Shown here: piece by piece, positions 17,112-25,518 of the stretch
How positions within the stretch are numbered: position 1 is the stretch's first letter
How the letters are laid out: each line of letters begins with the position of its first letter
Source of the DNA: Desulfofustis glycolicus DSM 9705
GTDB taxonomy: Bacteria > Desulfobacterota > Desulfobulbia > Desulfobulbales > Desulfocapsaceae
Direction: 5' to 3'
Assembly (NCBI RefSeq): GCF_900130015.1
Contig: NZ_FQXS01000004.1
Span: 1-64,000 of the forward strand
Length of the DNA: 64,000 bases
Notes under the pieces: model-generated
What the model was told of the DNA's origin: nothing
Databases searched by the model: none
What the model saw: the letters and a program-made list of their open reading frames with translations, nothing else
Program-made: the position numbers and the translations under genes

Positions 17112-17203
17112 GGGGTCAGGCTTGACTTGTTGGCAAACCGCGAGCGGTTTGCCAACAAGTCAAGCCTGACCCCTAGGATCAACAAATCAAGTCTGACCCC
17201 TAG
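17112..17203. repeat. REP-like palindromic element behind flgJ
   Basis: Positions 17112-17173 form a perfect inverted repeat: two 30-nt arms around a GA loop, beginning GGGGTCAGGCTTGACTTG. It is followed by CTAGG and then by a further partial copy of one arm (ATCAAGTCTGACCCCTAG, 17186-17203). Both copies end in CTAG. The second CTAG provides the stop codon of flgJ. The sequence type (GGGGTCAGGCTTGA) is reminiscent of palindromes mobilised by REP-associated transposases. The link is from general knowledge and not proven here. As RNA the hairpin could also act as a terminator or stability element between flgJ and the next run. Confidence 0.75.
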
Positions 17204-17508
17204 ATTAGTTGCCTTAGTTGTTCGAACATTGCCTCGCCGAGGCCGATGCCCCGGCCGGCGCTGGCGGAGCGGGCCAGTTCCAGGTCGATTGCTTCTTCGT
17301 AGATCTCGGTGCTCATGTTCTTTTCGATCAGTCCGCCGTCGGGGATCGTCTTGCGCATCGCCTTGAACATCTCGTTGATATAGATGGCCTCGAACTCCCG
17401 GGTGTATTGCCGGAGATCATCGAGGCTGCGCTCTTTCTGCCGGGCCGGGTCGAGGGTCGGCTTCGTGGCGCTGAGCATGGTGCGCGGATCGATCGGGGTC
17501 AGGTTCAT
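17200..17508 (-). CDS. flgJ: FlgJ-like rod-binding protein without muramidase domain
   Basis: This 102-aa protein matches only the N-terminal rod-binding domain of FlgJ: LRQYTREFEAIYINEMFKAM, then a GLIEKNMSTEIYEEAIDLEL region ending in GIGLGEAMFEQL. FlgJ caps the growing rod. The C-terminal peptidoglycan hydrolase domain found in enteric FlgJ is absent, as is normal in many deltaproteobacteria, where a separate enzyme is needed. The TAG stop comes from the CTAG end of the palindromic element, so the last residues may have been altered by its insertion. It follows flgI by 16 nt. Confidence 0.9.
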   Translation of the reverse strand: MNLTPIDPRTMLSATKPTLDPARQKERSLDDLRQYTREFEAIYINEMFKAMRKTIPDGGLIEKNMSTEIYEEAIDLELARSASAGRGIGLGEAMFEQLRQLI

Positions 17509-17524
17509 CGCGGCTCCTCCCTGT

Positions 17525-18655
17525 TTACATGATGATCAGATCGCCGTGCAGCGAGCCGGCAGCCTTGATTGCCTGGAAGATGGCGATCAGGTCGCGCGGC
17601 GTGGCGCCGATGGCGTTGAGCGCGGTGGCGATCTCACCGATACTGACGCCTTCCTCCATATTGAGCACGGTCAGCCGGCCTTCGTCTTCGGTCAGGGTCA
17701 GATCGGTGCGCGGTGCGGCCACGGTCTCGCCTTCGGCAAAGGGGTTTGGCTGGGAGACTTCGGTACGCTCGTCGATCACCAGGCTGAGGTTGCCGTGCGA
17801 GACGGCCACGGTGGAGAGCTTGACGTCGCGGCCCATGACGATGGTGCCGGTGCGCTCGTTGAGCACCACCCGGGCGGTGGAGTCGGTGTCCACGTCGATG
17901 CCCTCGATCTCCGAAACGAAGAGCACCACCGAGTCACGAAACAGCTCCGGGATGGTCACGGTTACCGTGCCGGAGTCGGACGGATAGGCGGTGTCGGGCC
18001 CATAGAGGGCGTTAATCCGCTCGGTGATGTTGGCCGCCGTGGTGAAATCGGCATTGTCGAGCTGATAGTGGAGCAGCCCGGAGGTGCCGAGCTCGATTGG
18101 CACTCCTCTCTCGACTTTGGCGCCGTTGGCGATCTGCCCGGCGGTCGGATGGTTTTTCTGGACTTCCGCCGCCTTGCCGCCGAAGGCGAAGGCGCCGTTG
18201 GTCACCGGCCCCTGGGCGACTGCGTAGACCTGGCCGTCGGCGCCCTTGAGCGGGGTCATCAGCAGGGTGCCGCCGGAGATCGACTTGGCATCGCCGATCG
18301 ATGAGACGGTGACGTCGATGTCCGAACCGGGCCGGGCGAATGGCGGTAGTTCGGCGGTAACCATAACCGCGGCGACGTTTTTCAGTTTGATGTTGCTCAA
18401 TTCCTCCGGATCGGCGGTGATGCCGCTGCGCACCATCAGGTTGTAGATGGCCTGCAACGTGAAATAGGACTTTTTCATATCGTCGCCGGTGCCGTTGAGA
18501 CCGGTGACCAGTCCGTAGCCGATCAGGCTGTTGCTCCTGACCCCGCTGAGCCGGGCGATATCCTTCAGGCGTGCCGCCTGCACCGGCGCGGCAGCGGCGA
18601 GGAGCAGCGAACCGAGCAGCAGCGTGGCGAAAGAAAAGGCGAAAAGACGTTTCAT
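17525..18655 (-). CDS. flgI: Flagellar P-ring protein FlgI
   Basis: The frame is open from 18793, but the ATG at 18655 gives a proper signal peptide (MKRLFAFSFATLLLGSLLLA) and avoids overlapping flgH, so the protein is 376 aa. The conserved FlgI sequence follows: RLKDIARLSGVRSNSLIGYG, then GLVTGLNGTGDD. The end (ALNAIGATPRDLIAIFQAIK) is also typical. FlgI makes the periplasmic P-ring around the rod in the peptidoglycan layer. Presence of FlgI and FlgH shows a Gram-negative envelope. Confidence 0.96.
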   Translation of the reverse strand: MKRLFAFSFATLLLGSLLLAAAAPVQAARLKDIARLSGVRSNSLIGYGLVTGLNGTGDDMKKSYFTLQAIYNLMVRSGITADPEELSNIKLKNVAAVMVTAELPPFARPGSDIDVTVSSIGDAKSISGGTLLMTPLKGADGQVYAVAQGPVTNGAFAFGGKAAEVQKNHPTAGQIANGAKVERGVPIELGTSGLLHYQLDNADFTTAANITERINALYGPDTAYPSDSGTVTVTIPELFRDSVVLFVSEIEGIDVDTDSTARVVLNERTGTIVMGRDVKLSTVAVSHGNLSLVIDERTEVSQPNPFAEGETVAAPRTDLTLTEDEGRLTVLNMEEGVSIGEIATALNAIGATPRDLIAIFQAIKAAGSLHGDLIIM

Positions 18656-18698
18656 GGCTGCACCGGTAAAAGTTGAGATGCTACCTGAGGAAAATGTT

Positions 18699-19391
18699 CT
18701 AAAATGGCCAAACATGGTCGATAGCTCGTCCGAGCCAGCCTGGTTCCTGTTTGTCGGCAATCGGTCCTCGACCGGTATAGGAGATCCGCGCATTGAGGAT
18801 CTTGTTGGAGTCGATGGTGTTGCCGGCGGTAATATCGACCGGCCGGACGATGCCGGACAGGTAGATGATCTGCACCTCGGTGTTGACCATCACCTCCTTG
18901 CCGCCGCGCACCTTATAGTTGCCGTTGGGGTAGACATCGATGATCTGCGCCGACAGGGATGCGGTCAAATCGCCGCTACGTTCGGTCTTACCCGAGCCTT
19001 GGAACGAGTTGGTGAAATTGGCGTTAAGCATATTGCTCATGTCAAGGTTCGATTCGACAACGAAGTCGTGGTTTTCCAGGCCGAAAAAGTTCGGGATGCC
19101 GGCGGCGTAATTGCTGTCCCGACCGGACGTGGTGCTCGCCTCGCGGGAGGCTCTGGCCTGTTCCGAGATAACGATGGTGACGATATCGCCGATGGCCCGG
19201 GCCTTGTGATCCTCGAACAGGGAACCGGACTGGGTGGTCCACAACGAGCCGTTTGTCGTCTCGATCGGTTGGGCTTCGCGGATTTCTTCGAGCGGTTCCG
19301 GAACGAGCACCACTTCGGTCGTTTTCGATGCGCAGCCCGGCAACAACAGGGCCGGCAGGAGCAGGAGCGGAAACAAGAGCCGAAATTTCAT
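18699..19391 (-). CDS. flgH: Flagellar L-ring lipoprotein FlgH
   Basis: This 230-aa protein has a lipoprotein signal (LLPALLLPGC, Cys near residue 20) and the FlgH domain. Key segments are NGSLWTTQSGSLFEDHKARA with GDIVTIVISEQARASREAST, then NGNYKVRGGKEVMVN and YLSGIVRPVDI. FlgH forms the outer-membrane L-ring. It is preceded by flgA, whose stop overlaps its start, and followed by flgI. Length is normal. Confidence 0.96.
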   Translation of the reverse strand: MKFRLLFPLLLLPALLLPGCASKTTEVVLVPEPLEEIREAQPIETTNGSLWTTQSGSLFEDHKARAIGDIVTIVISEQARASREASTTSGRDSNYAAGIPNFFGLENHDFVVESNLDMSNMLNANFTNSFQGSGKTERSGDLTASLSAQIIDVYPNGNYKVRGGKEVMVNTEVQIIYLSGIVRPVDITAGNTIDSNKILNARISYTGRGPIADKQEPGWLGRAIDHVWPF

Positions 19392-20356
19392 CAGAGGGTC
19401 ACCTCCACGACGCCGGGCGCGTTGACCCGGCAGTAAATGAGCTTGTTCGATGAGCTGTTCTGCACCCGGATCGTCTCGTCTTTGCGACCGTCCGACTTGG
19501 CGATGCCGGTAGCGGTCAGGACCATGCGCTTATGGGTGACGAAAATCTTCACCAGCTCGCCTTTCCGGACCACCGGCGGCTGCTCGATGGCCGTGGTGTC
19601 GATGGCCGCCCCCGACGGGATGGTTCGTTTGACGACGGAGCCGACCACCAGTTCGGTCACGCCGGTCGGATTGGCGATTTGGCCGAGGTCGCGCGGTTCG
19701 ACACTCACCGCATCGTCGCTGATGATCTCGTCGTATTTCAGGGTCTTGGTGGCGATGACCACCGGCGCGATGGCCTCGACCCGGCCGAGTACCGAAAAGT
19801 TCTTCCGCACCCGGCCATCGACGTTATAGATCAGGGAAAAACGTGAGCTGCCGATGATCGCCGGGCTGGACGGAATCACCTGCCAGCTGGTCTCGCCGGT
19901 CGGCAGGTTGATCGGCAGCGGTGGCGAGTCGGGGATGAAGCGGATATCGGCCTGCGGCAGCCGGTGCCGGTTTGCTTCGAGAAAATCGTCGATGGCTGTA
20001 AGGATCTGCTCCGAGCTGACGGTGACGAATGAGCGTGAGACGTTGACCGTGGCCGCACCCTGCCAGAGCACGCTCAGCAGGGAGGCGTTTTGGCGAACCA
20101 GGCGATTGATTATGGTTCGGGCATCAAGGGCGATCGACCGGCCCGGGTCGGGCGACTGTTCGACGATCTGCCCGGCCAGGCTGTCGGCCAGCGGTGACTC
20201 GCCGGAGAGCGTGGCGATGTCTCCGATGGTGATCGCGTCGCCGTCCACCTCGGCGGCCTGCTTGAAGGTCACCTCCAGCGGCGCGGCAGCGGTGATACCG
20301 GCGACGGCGGCGACCGACACGGCGAAGACGACCAGCGATAGAATTGTTCGTATCAT
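19391..20356 (-). CDS. flgA: P-ring assembly chaperone FlgA
   Basis: The longest frame starts with TTG at 20374, but ATG at 20356 gives a better signal peptide (MIRTILSLVVFAVSVAAVAG). The mature protein has the SAF-type C-terminal domain: VIATKTLKYDEIISDDAVSV, then GSVVKRTIPSGAAIDTTAIE and a KGELVKIFVTHKRM ending. FlgA is a periplasmic chaperone for FlgI. The protein (about 321 aa) is longer than enteric FlgA (219 aa), with an extended N-terminal region, as usual in this group. It is flanked by flgG and flgH. Confidence 0.9.
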   Translation of the reverse strand: MIRTILSLVVFAVSVAAVAGITAAAPLEVTFKQAAEVDGDAITIGDIATLSGESPLADSLAGQIVEQSPDPGRSIALDARTIINRLVRQNASLLSVLWQGAATVNVSRSFVTVSSEQILTAIDDFLEANRHRLPQADIRFIPDSPPLPINLPTGETSWQVIPSSPAIIGSSRFSLIYNVDGRVRKNFSVLGRVEAIAPVVIATKTLKYDEIISDDAVSVEPRDLGQIANPTGVTELVVGSVVKRTIPSGAAIDTTAIEQPPVVRKGELVKIFVTHKRMVLTATGIAKSDGRKDETIRVQNSSSNKLIYCRVNAPGVVEVTL

Positions 20357-20366
20357 GGCGTTGTTA

Positions 20367-21152
20367 TCATGCAAGGTTGACGGTGGCCTGCATCATCTCG
20401 TCCGAGGTCTGGATCGTCTTGGAATTGATCTCGTAGGCCCGCTGGGTGGTGATCAGCAGGGCCATTTCCGAGACGATATTGACGTTTGATCCCTCCAGGT
20501 AAGTTTGGATCAACACCCCGTAGCCCTCGTCACCGGGGACGCCGGGCGTCGCGATGCCCGAGGCGGCGGTTTCCTGGAACAAATTGTCGCCGAGGGCGCG
20601 CAGCCCCTGGTTGTTGGTAAAGGTGGTGAGTTCCAGGTTGCCGATCTCGGTGCTGTCCGTGTCGTCGCCGATCACGGCGCTGACCACCCCGGTCTCACTG
20701 ATAACGATATCGCGCGAGCCATCTGGAATGACCAGAGCAGGCAAGATCGGATAACCATTGGCGGTGGTGATCTGACCGGTGCTGTCGCGCTTGAAATTGC
20801 CGGCCCGGGTGAAGGCGCTGTTGCCGTTGGGCAGCTCGACCTCGAAAAAGCCCGGGCCGTCAATGGCGACGTCAAGCTCGTTTTCGGTGCCGATCAGATC
20901 GCCCTGGGTGAAGATCTTCGACACCGCGTCGGGTCGCACGCCGATGCCGACCTGGATGCCGGTCGGCGATTCGGTGTTGGCCGAGGTCTGGCTGCCAGGG
21001 ACCTTGATCATCTCGTAGAGCAGGTCCTTGAACTCGGTGGTGCTTTTTTTGAACCCGGTGGTGCTGACGTTGGCCAGGTTGTTGGCAATGACGTCAATGC
21101 TCAACTGCTGGGCATTCATGCCGGTGGTGCCGGTCCACAATGATCGAATCAT
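20367..21152 (-). CDS. flgG: Distal rod protein FlgG
   Basis: This 261-aa protein begins MIRSLWTGTTGMNAQQLSID and VIANNLANVSTTGFK, and ends with LITTQRAYEINSKTIQTSDE and MMQATVNLA. This is the standard FlgG pattern and length. It forms the distal rod. It lies between flgF and flgA, as in most flgFGAHIJ operons. The gap to flgF is 32 nt. Confidence 0.97.
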   Translation of the reverse strand: MIRSLWTGTTGMNAQQLSIDVIANNLANVSTTGFKKSTTEFKDLLYEMIKVPGSQTSANTESPTGIQVGIGVRPDAVSKIFTQGDLIGTENELDVAIDGPGFFEVELPNGNSAFTRAGNFKRDSTGQITTANGYPILPALVIPDGSRDIVISETGVVSAVIGDDTDSTEIGNLELTTFTNNQGLRALGDNLFQETAASGIATPGVPGDEGYGVLIQTYLEGSNVNIVSEMALLITTQRAYEINSKTIQTSDEMMQATVNLA

Positions 21153-21184
21153 AGGTTGCGTCTCGTCTGGTTGGTCGTGACTGG

Positions 21185-21934
21185 TTAAGAGAGCGTGCCG
21201 AGGTCTTCCTGTTTTTCACTGATCGTCGAATAGGCCTTGATCGCCTTCAGGTAGATTTCATAGAGGCGGTGGCTATCTACCATCTGCGCCATCTCCTCGA
21301 CCATATTGACGTTGGCAATCTCCAGGGAGCCCGAGACGATGGTCGGCTCTTCCACAGGCTGTTCGATAGCGTCTTCGCCCAGGGCAAACGCGGCCTGTTC
21401 GCGGCGCTGCAGGCCGGCGGGGTTGTCGACATCGACCACGGCTAGCTGGTCGAGCTCTTCACGGTTGCCCTGAGCGTCGATCGACGAAATAACGCCGAAG
21501 CCGCTGATCGAAAGCGTACCCCGGGCGGCCTCTCCCAGCTCGATCGGGGCATCGCCCTGGTTGAGCACCGCGTAACCGTTTTGGGTGCGCAGCGCGCCGT
21601 CCTGGTCGACGACAAAGGCGCCGTTGCGGGTCAGCAGCGGTCCGTCCGGGCCGAGCACCTTGAAAAATCCAGGCCCCTGAACGGCCACATCGAGCGGGTT
21701 GCCGGTGTCTTTCAACGGGCCGGGATTGAAATCGCTGAAGTTGTGTTTGATCCGGTTATAGTTGATGCCGTTGGCCTGGCTGGTCTGCTGCTCGCCGCGC
21801 AGGATCGACTCGAAGCTGATCATCATCCGCTTGTAGCCGGTGGTGCTGACGTTGGCCAGGTTGTGCGACGTGTTGGCCAGCGATTGTTCCCGGGAGACGG
21901 CACCGGCGAGCGCACTGTATTTTCCTGAAACCAT
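21185..21934 (-). CDS. flgF: Proximal rod protein FlgF
   Basis: This 249-aa protein shares the rod-protein N-terminal motif (NTSHNLANVSTTGYKRMMIS) and the C-terminal NVNMVEEMAQMVDSHRLYEI motif. Position before flgG marks it as FlgF rather than another rod protein. The upstream gap to the small membrane protein gene is about 190 nt (21935-22126). I found no clear sigma-28 or sigma-54 site there, so it may be transcribed from upstream or from an unrecognised promoter. Confidence 0.93.
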   Translation of the reverse strand: MVSGKYSALAGAVSREQSLANTSHNLANVSTTGYKRMMISFESILRGEQQTSQANGINYNRIKHNFSDFNPGPLKDTGNPLDVAVQGPGFFKVLGPDGPLLTRNGAFVVDQDGALRTQNGYAVLNQGDAPIELGEAARGTLSISGFGVISSIDAQGNREELDQLAVVDVDNPAGLQRREQAAFALGEDAIEQPVEEPTIVSGSLEIANVNMVEEMAQMVDSHRLYEIYLKAIKAYSTISEKQEDLGTLS

Positions 21935-22126
21935 GGGGCTCTTTTGGTGATGGTGGTAATCGGTACTGGGTTTCCATACGTATCGGTTTGTTTGCCGAAT
22001 ATTTAAGGAAATTCCTGTGGAATATTATTCTTTTGCCAAGCGGCAGAAGGCATCGTGGAGTCTGCCCGGACACCCTGTCGGGCGCGGTGACGCATCTATT
22101 GCTAAGAGGTGGAAACTGCGGTGCGA

Positions 22127-22561
22127 TCAGGGTCCGGAGAGGCGAGATAGGTGTACGAGTTGTTGCGCCTCGTGCTGGGAGATGGTCAGCATGGAGGCAA
22201 TCTGCTCCGCCTCCATGCCGTTTTGGCTGAGCCGGTGGGCATAACGATAGCGCTCCGGCGCGGTGCGCTCGGCAATCGCGCCGTAATCCCGGAGACGGGG
22301 ATACTGGAGTTTGGTGGTCAGCTCGGCCTGGTTCAGGTCGGCGGCGAAGGTGGCGGAGGCGTGCCCTTGTCCAGTGCTGCGCGATGATCCGGTTGCCGCT
22401 TGGTCCTGCTCGGCAAGCACCTTTCGATAGGAGGCGTGTAACTTCAGGTAACGATAATACTGCCAGAGCAGTCCGGCGCCGGTTGCCAGCAGCAGTGCTG
22501 TCAGAATCCCTATGGTCAGGGCCCACGGAGTCATGTCAGGTAAAGCGGTCATGATCGTCAT
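22127..22561 (-). CDS. Small membrane-anchored protein with C-terminal helix-turn-helix-like segment
   Basis: This 144-aa protein has one N-terminal membrane helix (ALTIGILTALLLATGAGLLW), a polar linker, and a C-terminal segment (RLSQNGMEAEQIASMLTISQ, then HEAQQLVHLSR) that looks like the DUF2802 type, a short helical motif often found in flagellar and chemotaxis operons. It lies 12 nt after fliA. Function is unknown; a role in placing or controlling the motor would be a guess. The call rests on the motif shape and the neighbours. Confidence 0.65.
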   Translation of the reverse strand: MTIMTALPDMTPWALTIGILTALLLATGAGLLWQYYRYLKLHASYRKVLAEQDQAATGSSRSTGQGHASATFAADLNQAELTTKLQYPRLRDYGAIAERTAPERYRYAHRLSQNGMEAEQIASMLTISQHEAQQLVHLSRLSGP

Positions 22562-22573
22562 CTTGTTTCTTGT

Positions 22574-23305
22574 TCAATGGAGGCGGGACTGCATCTTGGT
22601 TTTCAGTTTGATCAGGGCCTGGCTGTGCAGCTGAGAGATCCGGCCTTCCGAAACCTGCAGGACCTCGGCGATCTCCTTTTGGGTCAACTCCTCGTAATAG
22701 TAGAGCGATACGACGAGACGCTCTTTTTCTGACAGTTCTTCGAGCACACCGGCGATGATCCCGGTCAGTTCGTGGTTCTCCAATCGCTCGGCCGGTTGCA
22801 ATTCGCTGCGCTCGTCGACCAACGTGTCGAGAAAGGAGCGGCCTTCCTCGGAATGGTCGAGTGTCTCATTGAGGCTGACACAGCCGAGATGACTGACTTC
22901 GCCGAGCATTTTTTGGTACTCGTCGACACTGATCTCCATCGCGTCGGCCACCTCGAAATCCTCAGGCGATCGTCCCAGGCTGCGTTCCAGGTCGGTCAGG
23001 GTCCGGCCGATGCGGTTCTGCTTGTCGCGCAGGCTGCGGGAAAACCAGTCGAGTTTGCGCATCTCGTCGAGGATCGCGCCGCGGATACGGTATTCGGCAA
23101 AGGTCTTGAAGAGGATGTTTTTCGAGGCATCGAACTTGTTGGCGGCATCGATCAGGCCAAGCATACCGGCGCTCTTCATGTCGTCGTGCCCCATGAATGC
23201 GGGTACCTGGGTGAGCATCCGGTTGACCAGGATATCGACGAGATAGAGGTTGTCCCTGATCAACTTCGAGCGATCCTCGTTATGCAGGGTCTGCTGGTAG
23301 AGCAT
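22574..23305 (-). CDS. fliA: RNA polymerase sigma-28 factor FliA
   Basis: This 243-aa protein has sigma region 2 (NKFDASKNILFKTFAEYRIR, then GAILDEMRKLDWFSRSLRDK) and region 4 (LSEKERLVVSLYYYEELTQK followed by EIAEVLQVSEGRISQLHSQA), both typical of FliA. It directs transcription of flagellin, flgM and other late genes; three matching promoters are present in the window. It starts right after the flhG stop with no gap, so it is part of the flhF-flhG-fliA unit. The partner anti-sigma factor FlgM is encoded at 16091-16387. Confidence 0.97.
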   Translation of the reverse strand: MLYQQTLHNEDRSKLIRDNLYLVDILVNRMLTQVPAFMGHDDMKSAGMLGLIDAANKFDASKNILFKTFAEYRIRGAILDEMRKLDWFSRSLRDKQNRIGRTLTDLERSLGRSPEDFEVADAMEISVDEYQKMLGEVSHLGCVSLNETLDHSEEGRSFLDTLVDERSELQPAERLENHELTGIIAGVLEELSEKERLVVSLYYYEELTQKEIAEVLQVSEGRISQLHSQALIKLKTKMQSRLH

Positions 23306-24193
23306 TTATCCGTGTTCTCCGCCGATACGCAGCAATTTCTTCCAGAAGAACTGGATGTTTCCTTTCGGTACCGAGGGCCCGGTTTCGCTGCACAGCCGGC
23401 CGGCCAGGGCGGCAAAGGCGGCGGCGATCTTCGACGACGGGAAGAGCTCGACGTAGGCCCGCTGTTTCCTGATAGCGTCGTTCATCTGGCGATCGACCGG
23501 AATCGAGCCGAGATAATCGATCGATACGTCGAGATAGCGGTTGGCCACGGTGGTCAGTTTCTTGTAGACCTCGAGCGCTTCGTTGTCGCTTCGTACCATA
23601 TTGACGATCAGGTTGAAATGACGCTCATGATAGGTCGTAGACATCAGTTTCATCAGCGCGTAGGCATCGGTGATTGCGGTCGGTTCAGGCGTGGTGACCA
23701 GGATGATCTCCTGGGCCGCGGTGTTGAAGTAGGTGACGTTTTCCGAGATGCCGGCCTCGGTATCGATGAGGACGTAATCAAAATCGTCGTGCAGACCGTC
23801 GAGCCCTTCCATGAGCAGCATTTTCTGGCGGGTATCGAGGCGGATGAACGACTGGATACCGGAACCGGCCGGCAGGATCTTGATGCCGCGCGGCCCTTCG
23901 ATCAGGATGTCGCTCAGCTCCTTGGTGCCGGAAAAGAAGTGGTTGAGGTTGTAGAGTGGCGTCAGGCCGAAGACCACATCGATATTGGCCAGGCCGAGAT
24001 CGGCGTCGAAAATGAGCACTTTTTTGCCGAGCGTCGCCAGTGATACGGCGATATTGGCGACGACGGCGGTCTTGCCGACGCCGCCCTTGCCGCTGGTAAC
24101 GGAGAAAACGCTGGCAACCTGGTCGTCTGCCGCAAAGGCGGTGGACGGCTGGTCGGCGTTCAGGGAACGCAAGGTGTGCGCCTGGTCGGTCAT
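23306..24193 (-). CDS. flhG: MinD/ParA-type ATPase FlhG (FleN)
   Basis: The frame is open from 24349, but the ATG at 24193 overlaps the flhF stop (ATGA) and gives a sensible 295-aa protein. The deviant Walker A reads TSGKGGVGKTAVVANIAVSL, followed by FDADLGLANIDVVFGL. The C-terminal part has the KQRAYVELFP segment common in FlhG. FlhG limits flagellar number and acts with FlhF on FliM/FliN/FliY and on FleQ-type activators. A FleQ-like activator is encoded at 51753. It lies between flhF and fliA. Confidence 0.95.
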   Translation of the reverse strand: MTDQAHTLRSLNADQPSTAFAADDQVASVFSVTSGKGGVGKTAVVANIAVSLATLGKKVLIFDADLGLANIDVVFGLTPLYNLNHFFSGTKELSDILIEGPRGIKILPAGSGIQSFIRLDTRQKMLLMEGLDGLHDDFDYVLIDTEAGISENVTYFNTAAQEIILVTTPEPTAITDAYALMKLMSTTYHERHFNLIVNMVRSDNEALEVYKKLTTVANRYLDVSIDYLGSIPVDRQMNDAIRKQRAYVELFPSSKIAAAFAALAGRLCSETGPSVPKGNIQFFWKKLLRIGGEHG

Positions 24194-25518
24194 TGCTGGT
24201 TTCCTTCGCCTGCGGGCAGGATCAGGCGGGAAACTGTCTCCCGGTCGATCTGCAGCAGGTCCTCGGGCACCCGCTGGCCGTTGGTCAAAAAAGACAGCGG
24301 CGCGGGATTGCTGATTTGCACGTTGAGCAGCACGCCGAGCGTGCGGCATTCGTCGAGTTTGGTGAAGATGGTGCGATCGATGCCGAGCCGGCCGAATTGC
24401 TCGATGGTGTCGAGCAGTTCCTTCTCCCGGGTCACCGCGGAGAGCACCAGGTGTTTCTCGAAACCGCGCTCGGCGGTGAGAAAAGAGGCCAGCTCTTCGA
24501 TGCAGACGCTGTCGCGGGGGCTGCGTCCGGCCGTGTCGACCAGGATCAGGTCGCTATCAGCATGGCGCTCAAGCGCCGCGTCGAGCTGCGCCGGCGAGAT
24601 GACCACCTCGACCGGCAAACGCATGATCTCGCCGTAGACCTTGAGCTGCTCGACGGCCGCGATCCGGTAGGTATCGATGGTGATCAGCGCGATCGACGGC
24701 GACCAGACGCTCAGGCAGGCGGCGGCGATCTTGGCCAGGGTTGTCGTCTTGCCGACCCCGGTCGGACCAACCAGGGCGATGCGCTGCTGGCCTTCGGCCG
24801 ATGTAAAAGCGGGCGGCTGGACATCGATCAGGCCGCCGATCGTGTCGCGCAGAAAAGCGGTGTAGACGTCCGAACGGGAGAGATCGGCAAAGGAGAGTGA
24901 TTCTCGGGCAAACCCGGCGATGGTCGCAGCGTTTTCCGGAGAGATGTCGTAGGCCAGCAGGTAGCCGGCTACCGGGTCGCGCTGGGCAGCTGATGCGGCT
25001 CCAAAGGCTGCTTGACCACCGCCGTTGTCGGGCGGTGCCGTCGGGTGTTCTGGTCGGCTCGACAGGCGGGAGAGCTCGCCGCTCAGTGCCGAGACCATTT
25101 CTTTGAGCTCGCCAAGTTCCCGAGACACGTCGCGCTGCTTGTCGGTCGGGGGATCTGTCGGGGCCTCGGCGGCAAGGCGGGTGGCGGCCGGTTTACGCAA
25201 CGCTCGGGGCGCGGACAATCGCTCGTCGGGGGCAGGTTGCGAAGGGGCCTCCGGCCGGGTCTGTTCCAGGTAGGCCTGCCGGGCGGTGCCATGCAGTGAC
25301 CGTGTTGCCGGCTGCCGGGCAGGTGACTCGAGCGGGGCCGAATCGACGCGGTTGTCGACCGCCGCAGTGATCTCCAGCGTTGGTTTGCCGAGGATGCCGA
25401 GCCGTCCGTTTCTGACCGTGCGCGTGGAGAGAATCAGCGCTTCCGGGCCGAGTTCCCGACGGATCATCTTCAGACCGGTTGCCATGTCCGGAGATTCGAA
25501 AATTTTAACCTGCATCAA
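24190..25518 (-). CDS. flhF: Signal-recognition-type GTPase FlhF
   Basis: This 442-aa protein has an N-terminal basic region (MMQVKIFESPDMATGLKMIR), a long low-complexity linker (about 80-180, Pro/Ala/Arg-rich), and the NG GTPase domain with GPTGVGKTTTLAKIAAACLS, then DTYRIAAVEQLKVYGEIMRL and DTAGRSPRD. FlhF fixes the site of flagellum assembly, commonly a cell pole. The presence of both FlhF and FlhG suggests controlled number and place, as in polar flagellates. It overlaps flhA by 14 nt and flhG by 4 nt. Confidence 0.96.
   Translation of the reverse strand: MMQVKIFESPDMATGLKMIRRELGPEALILSTRTVRNGRLGILGKPTLEITAAVDNRVDSAPLESPARQPATRSLHGTARQAYLEQTRPEAPSQPAPDERLSAPRALRKPAATRLAAEAPTDPPTDKQRDVSRELGELKEMVSALSGELSRLSSRPEHPTAPPDNGGGQAAFGAASAAQRDPVAGYLLAYDISPENAATIAGFARESLSFADLSRSDVYTAFLRDTIGGLIDVQPPAFTSAEGQQRIALVGPTGVGKTTTLAKIAAACLSVWSPSIALITIDTYRIAAVEQLKVYGEIMRLPVEVVISPAQLDAALERHADSDLILVDTAGRSPRDSVCIEELASFLTAERGFEKHLVLSAVTREKELLDTIEQFGRLGIDRTIFTKLDECRTLGVLLNVQISNPAPLSFLTNGQRVPEDLLQIDRETVSRLILPAGEGNQQ

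Noticed and set aside
21935-22126. TTGGCAAAAG as a sigma-54 element before flgF
   Set aside because: No GC at the required distance from the GG.
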